From Psychrosphaera algicola (lineage in GTDB: Bacteria > Pseudomonadota > Gammaproteobacteria > Enterobacterales > Alteromonadaceae), in assembly GCF_028401425.1 (NCBI RefSeq), contig NZ_JAQOMS010000002.1, positions 1,550,001 to 1,614,000 of the forward strand: a stretch of DNA of 64,000 nt. The letters run 5' to 3'. Shown here piece after piece: positions 57,420 through 64,000 of the stretch (position 1 is the stretch's first letter; every line of letters begins with the position of its first letter). Both the position numbers and the translations under genes were made by a program. The notes under the pieces are model-generated. The model saw only the letters and a list, made by a program, of their open reading frames with translations. It ran no database searches and was not told where the DNA came from.

Positions 57420-57877
57420 ATGTTGGAAAGAGTGAAAAAATAATTAAATATATACCGGCTATTCTTATTGGTTTATGTCTGCCATTCTTTCTTTCAATTG
57501 CAGTACGTGAAATAGGAGATGTTTTTGCAATTCAAGAACACCTTGCTAACACAGAAGACTTAAATGCGGGAAGCACCATCTATTTAGCGGTTTCTGCGCT
57601 GGATAGTTTTATTGTATTTTTTACAGTATTAATAGTACTTCTTGTTTATCGAAGTCTAAAAGGAGTACTCCCATATAATTACGTAATGGTGCTTCTCATG
57701 CAATTGCCACTACTGCTTGTTACAGTAAGAAGAGAAAGTTATCATTTTGATGTTTCAACTATCTATGGCGTTGGATCCGCAATATCTGCCGTTATTTTGT
57801 GTACATCAGTATTTGTATCTTATCTAGTAATTCAGAAGTGCTCGAAGTATTACGGTCAAAAGCAGCAAAGTTTGTAA
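57420..57877 (+). CDS. Four-helix membrane protein, probable frameshift at the start
   Basis: From ATG 57420 the frame stops after eight codons (ATGTTGGAAAGAGTGAAAAAATAA). With one more A in the six-A run it becomes MLERVKKIIKYIPAILIGL and stays open to 57877. Hydrophobic helices lie at about residues 10-28, 55-78, 88-103 and 115-138. No family recognised. It is directly after the small secreted peptide gene, so they may form a two-gene unit. Confidence 0.45.
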
Positions 57878-57925
57878 AAGTACATAACACATAAAAGCAA
57901 CAAGACGATAGTAAGGGCAAGAATC

Positions 57926-58012
57926 ATGGCTAGATACGGAACAATCACAAGAAAGGAATTAGCAGAAGCAATTGAGCTTCTCCATGTTATACCATTTTGG
58001 TTAAATATCTGA
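57926..58012 (+). pseudogene. Short ORF cut by the IS630 insertion
   Basis: ATG at 57926 opens MARYGTITRKELAEAIELLH, then enters the IS left end near 57987 and stops at 58012. No continuation is found beyond the IS right end, where the dispersed repeat begins. Identity unknown. Confidence 0.35.
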
Positions 58013-59103
58013 TCTAATATGGCTAGGTTCATCATAGAGGAATATTCGAAAATTGGCTCATACATCACAGTCACTATTAGCTCTTTCAAGAAAGGAGCCC
58101 AATGCAAGAAAACGAATGAGATTATTGGCTGTTTCCCATTTTGTCGGCGGGGAAAGTAGAACAAGCATCGCTAGACGTCTTAATGTCGCAAGAGGTAGCG
58201 TGAACTTGTGGGTCCAAAACTACCTAGCCGATGGTCTTGCTGGCTTAGAAAACAAACCTATATCCGGACGCCCAAGAAAATTGACAAGTAAGCAGCTGGC
58301 AATTTTAACCCAATTTATTAGTAAACGATCGACGTCTGAACAAGGCGGGAGATTAACCGGCTCAGATATTCGAGATTTTATCGACAATGAATTTAATGTC
58401 CGTTTCAATCTAAGTCATGTCTACAGTGTAATACATAGCCTAGGCTTCAACTGGATCACCAGTCGGTCTAAGCATCCAAAACAATCACAAGAAGCGCAAG
58501 ACGCTTTTAAAAAAGTTCCTGTTGGAAACGATCCTTAACACTCCACTGAGGGTTATGCCAGACGATGTAGATGTTTGGTTCCAAGATGAAGCTCGTTTTG
58601 GTCAACAAAACACGACGAGTCGTGTTTGGGCAAAGAAAGGAAGCAGGCCACGAGCAGTCAAACAGCAACAATTCGAGTACGCCTATTTGTTTGGTGCGGT
58701 TTGCCCAGCAAATGGTAAAACTGAGGCGATAATAACCCCATACGTAAACAAAGAAGTAATGACATTGCATATGGAGCAAATATCAAAGGCGACACCAATA
58801 GGCCGACATGCCGTAGTTATCATGGATGGTGCAGGCTGGCATACGCTCGATACGGTACAACCATTTGATAATGTGACGCTAATAAAACTTCCACCATATT
58901 CACCAGAACTGAATCCAATCGAACAAGTATGGAGTTGGATGCGTCAGCACCATTTAGCCAATAAAAGTTTTAAAGGTTATGACGACATTGTGAACTCATG
59001 TACAAAAGCATGGAATTGCTTCATTAGCGATACAAAAAGAGTCATTAAAATGTGTACTAGGGCTTGGGCTTCAGTGGGAACAAATTAAGGTGGATTGGTA
59101 TAA
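57987..59103 (+). mobile_element. IS630-family element, copy 1
   Basis: About 1.1 kb with terminal inverted repeats TTATACCATTTTGG at the left and, reversed, TTATACCAATCCACC at the right. It carries one transposase gene. The TA next to the ends is compatible with the TA target duplication of the family. The right end abuts a copy of the dispersed repeat. Confidence 0.85.
58053..59088 (+). CDS. IS630-family transposase, frameshifted
   Basis: N-terminal helix-turn-helix (SRTSIARRLNVARGSVNLWVQ), then the DDE core: first Asp in WFQDEARFGQ, second in VIMDGAGWH, Glu in SPELNPIEQVW. The start is a TTG (58053). The frame breaks at 58516-58525: copy 2 reads straight through the same TTTTAAAAAAGTT region, so an extra base after it, not programmed slippage, is the simplest cause. 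The last 115 codons are identical to copy 2. Confidence 0.88.
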
Positions 59104-59190
59104 GTTCGGAATAAAAAACGTCATTCCAAAAGAGCTTTAGCGATATTTGGAACCTCCAACCGAGTGCAGAGGAAGTTCATAATTCGCTTT
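59104..59190 (+). repeat. Dispersed repeat copy beside IS630 copy 1
   Basis: AATAAAAAACGTCATTCC, then AAAAGAGCTTTAGCGATATTTGG, then CCTCCAACCGAGTGCAGAGGAAGTTCATAATTCGC. It is the reverse complement of a short-type unit from the 10958-11592 array. Confidence 0.85.
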
Positions 59191-59202
59191 AAATTATCGC
59201 AT

Positions 59203-60317
59203 AATACCATTTCATTTTAAATTGTGATCTAATAACAGCACTTACAGTCTAATCGTTTATAAATGTGAAAGTAAATTCTAAAAATGATGTTTTGGCCTTA
59301 GCCAAAGCTGAACAAAACGCACGTAAAAAGTTACGCCTTTTGGCCGTTTACCATTTTCTAGATGGTAAAAATAGAACCCAGATAGCCAGTATGCTAGTCG
59401 TAAGCCGGCGTATCGTTAATGAATGGATTAAGCGGTACCTTTCCTTTGGCTTAGATGGATTGGAAAGTAAAAAAGCAAAAGGACGAGAACCGTATCTAAA
59501 CGAGATCCAAAAACTAAAATTAGCCAAGTTTGTTGAAAAACAATCCGTTAGCGCAACAGGCGGCAGATTGACTGGTGAACGAATACACCGTTACATCGTG
59601 GATAACTTTGGCGTAACTTACCACCCGAATTCCGTCTACAAATTACTCGAATCTTTAGGCTATAGCTGGATAACGAGTCGCTCTAAGCACCCAAAGCAGT
59701 CTCAGAATAACCAAGAGACTTTTAAAAAAGTTCACCCTGAAACGATCCTTAACACTCCATTTAATGTTATGCCTAAAGATATGGATATATGGTTTCAAGA
59801 CGAAGCAAGGTTTGGACAGCAAAATACAACGACAAGAGTTTGGGCAAAAAAGGGACTAGGCCAAGAGCGGTCAAACAGCAACAATTTGAATATGCGTATC
59901 TCTTCGGCGCAGTCTGCCCACGCAATGGAAGGACAGAAGCGCTGATCACTCCATACGTTAACAAAGAAGTAATGACATTGCATATGGAGCAAATATCAAA
60001 GGCGACACCAATAGGCCGACATGCCGTAGTTATCATGGATGGTGCAGGCTGGCATACGCTCGATACGGTACAACCATTTGATAATGTGACGCTAATAAAA
60101 CTTCCACCATATTCACCAGAACTGAATCCAATCGAACAAGTATGGAGTTGGATGCGTCAGCACCATTTAGCCAATAAAAGTTTTAAAGGTTATGACGACA
60201 TTGTGAACTCATGTACAAAAGCATGGAATTGCTTCATTAGCGATACAAAAAGAGTCATTAAAATGTGTACTAGGGCTTGGGCTTCAGTGGGAACAAATTA
60301 AGGTGGATTGGTATAAG
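59203..60317 (+). mobile_element. IS630-family element, copy 2
   Basis: Same length and ends as copy 1 (left ATACCATTTCATTTTAAATT, right GGTGGATTGGTATAA), in direct orientation about 100 bases downstream. Its right end abuts another copy of the dispersed repeat at the same position as in copy 1. Confidence 0.85.
59265..60301 (+). CDS. IS630-family transposase, second copy, frameshifted
   Basis: GTG start. Helix-turn-helix region (NRTQIASMLVVSRRIVNEWIK), WFQDEARFGQ, VIMDGAGWH and SPELNPIEQVW as in copy 1. The frame breaks in the six-A run at 59847-59852; one more A continues as KKGTRPRAVKQ. The first two thirds differ clearly from copy 1, while from about 59960 to the end the DNA is identical, giving a mosaic gene. 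Confidence 0.88.
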
Positions 60318-60390
60318 TTCAGAACAAAAAACGTCATTCCAAAAGAGCCTTAGCGATATTTGGAACCTCCAACCGAGTGCAGAGGAAATC
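60318..60390 (+). repeat. Dispersed repeat copy beside IS630 copy 2
   Basis: AGAACAAAAAACGTCATTCC, AAAAGAGCCTTAGCGATATTTGG, CCTCCAACCGAGTGCAGAGGAA. Same family as the tandem array, reverse orientation. Confidence 0.85.
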
Positions 60391-60429
60391 AACCTGAGCT
60401 TTTGAAATTGTTTAACGCCAGAACGAAAA

Positions 60430-60459
60430 AATCCCTTGAACTTTCGTTCAAGGGATTTC
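60430..60459 (-). terminator. rRNA operon terminator
   Basis: Minus-strand hairpin AAATCCCTTGAAC / GTTCAAGGGATTT with a GAAA loop followed by a T-run, 10 bases after the 5S 3' end. Confidence 0.92.
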
Positions 60460-60469
60460 TCGAATGGGA

Positions 60470-60587
60470 GCCTGGCGGTGAGCTACTCTCGCATGACAAA
60501 TGCCACACTACCATCGCCGCAGCTGCGTTTCACTTCTGAGTTCGAAATGGAGTCAGGTGGTTCCACAGCGCTATTGCCACTCAGGCA
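60470..60587 (-). rRNA. rrf: 5S ribosomal RNA
   Basis: The minus strand begins TGCCTGAGTGGCAATAGCG, contains CCTGACTCCATTTCGAACTC and ends with the complementary CACCGCCAGGC. The length of about 118 is normal. Confidence 0.93.
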
Positions 60588-60750
60588 AAAGCTGTTTTGT
60601 AATCAATGTTCTACGAACATCGTTTACATAATTGATTTAACATTCAGAAAGCTCGTACCGCCTTAAGGCAATACGTTATAAATAAGATTTGTATTCACAC
60701 ATTCAATAATTTTGACCATCAATGTCTTAAGAACACTTAAGCGTTGTATG

Positions 60751-63624
<2,874 letters not shown>

Positions 63625-63902
63625 ATACAACCTTAAGTATTCTCATACTGTCAGTCGTAGGTTATGCCATTTTGATTGCACTCGCTAAAAGTACAATCGA
63701 CATAAATAACGCTTGAGTTTTCTTCTTACAGTGATAATCAAAATTATTTTTTTAATTGTTGAATAACAAATTAAATAAACAATAATGTTTACCTTATTTA
63801 TCAGCTTTCCAAATTGTTAAAGAGCAATGCGTTTATAAAAAACGCTAAACAATAAATACTGAAACAATATTCATTCTTTAGCGTGCTTCCTAGCAGAAGA
63901 AG

Positions 63903-63978
63903 TGGTGGAGCTACGCGGGATCGAACCGCGGACCTCTTGAATGCAAATCAAGCGCTCTCCCAGCTGAGCTATAGCCCC
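63903..63978 (-). tRNA. tRNA-Ala (anticodon TGC)
   Basis: The minus strand reads GGGGCTATAGCTCAGCTGGG, anticodon loop TTTGCAT, T-arm GGTTCGATCCC, and ends ACCA; 76 bases with encoded CCA. It sits in the 16S-23S spacer position; the 16S gene lies beyond the window end. Confidence 0.97.
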
Positions 63979-64000
63979 AAGTTAAATACCAAGACGTTTC

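Noticed and set aside
58510..58530. Programmed frameshifting at TTTTAAAAAAG in IS630 copy 1
   Set aside because: Copy 2 has the same run and stays in frame there, so copy 1 most likely carries a simple indel after the run.

Overview
The window looks like part of the chromosome of a marine gammaproteobacterium, most likely Alteromonadales. The evidence is low GC, TonB-dependent receptors of the type common in that order, GlyGly-CTERM sorting tails, IS630 elements and a gamma-type rRNA operon (23S, 5S and tRNA-Ala on the minus strand). I cannot name the genus.

About 56 kb (positions 56-55870) is one very large polysaccharide utilization locus. It encodes seven exported S1 sulfatases, two GH2 beta-galactosidase-like enzymes, a GH29-type alpha-L-fucosidase-like enzyme, a GH97 enzyme and three GH43/GH117-like beta-propeller enzymes. 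It also encodes two GH51-like enzymes, five clan GH-A barrel proteins in two distinct groups, an SGNH acetylesterase-like protein, an alpha/beta hydrolase, two TonB-dependent receptors and a FecI/FecR sigma/anti-sigma pair. The set points to a sulfated, galactose-rich algal polysaccharide with side chains. I recognise no classical agarase or carrageenase family, so the exact glycan is open and the GH-A groups are the best candidates for the backbone-cleaving enzymes.

Layout: 56-7833 (+) GH51-like, three sulfatases, GH43-like; 7978-9483 (-) sulfatase; 9835-10829 (+) esterase-like hydrolase; 10958-11592 a tandem repeat array; 11644-16334 (-) sulfatase, GH43-like, acetylesterase-like; 16736-17981 (+) GH-A enzyme A; 18274-24976 (-) FecI, FecR, STN-type receptor, GH-A enzyme B with GlyGly-CTERM tail; 25346-29736 (-) GH2 and GH29; 29949-42483 (+) GH51-like, a lipoprotein GH-A homologue lacking catalytic residues, a second receptor, an exported protein of unknown function, a GH-A lipoprotein with Ig-like repeats; 42869-55870 (-) GH97, sulfatase, GH43/117-like, sulfatase, GH2, CBM lipoprotein, GH-A-BACON-dockerin enzyme, cohesin protein.

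The most interesting features are a cohesin/dockerin gene pair in which the cohesin protein has a surface-sorting tail, a probable pseudoenzyme glycan-binding lipoprotein beside a TonB receptor, and a recurring intergenic motif (AAAACCGTAAA) that may be the operator of the locus.

From 55.9 kb on the content changes: short gene fragments, a DUF4760-like protein, a small secreted peptide with a membrane protein, two IS630 copies placed beside a dispersed repeat, then the rRNA operon.

Most long genes in the locus carry single-base frameshifts or in-frame stops. They fall in homopolymers or at expected CCWGG sites, which looks like unpolished long-read error rather than decay. I therefore give full spans for the reconstructed genes and note the breaks.
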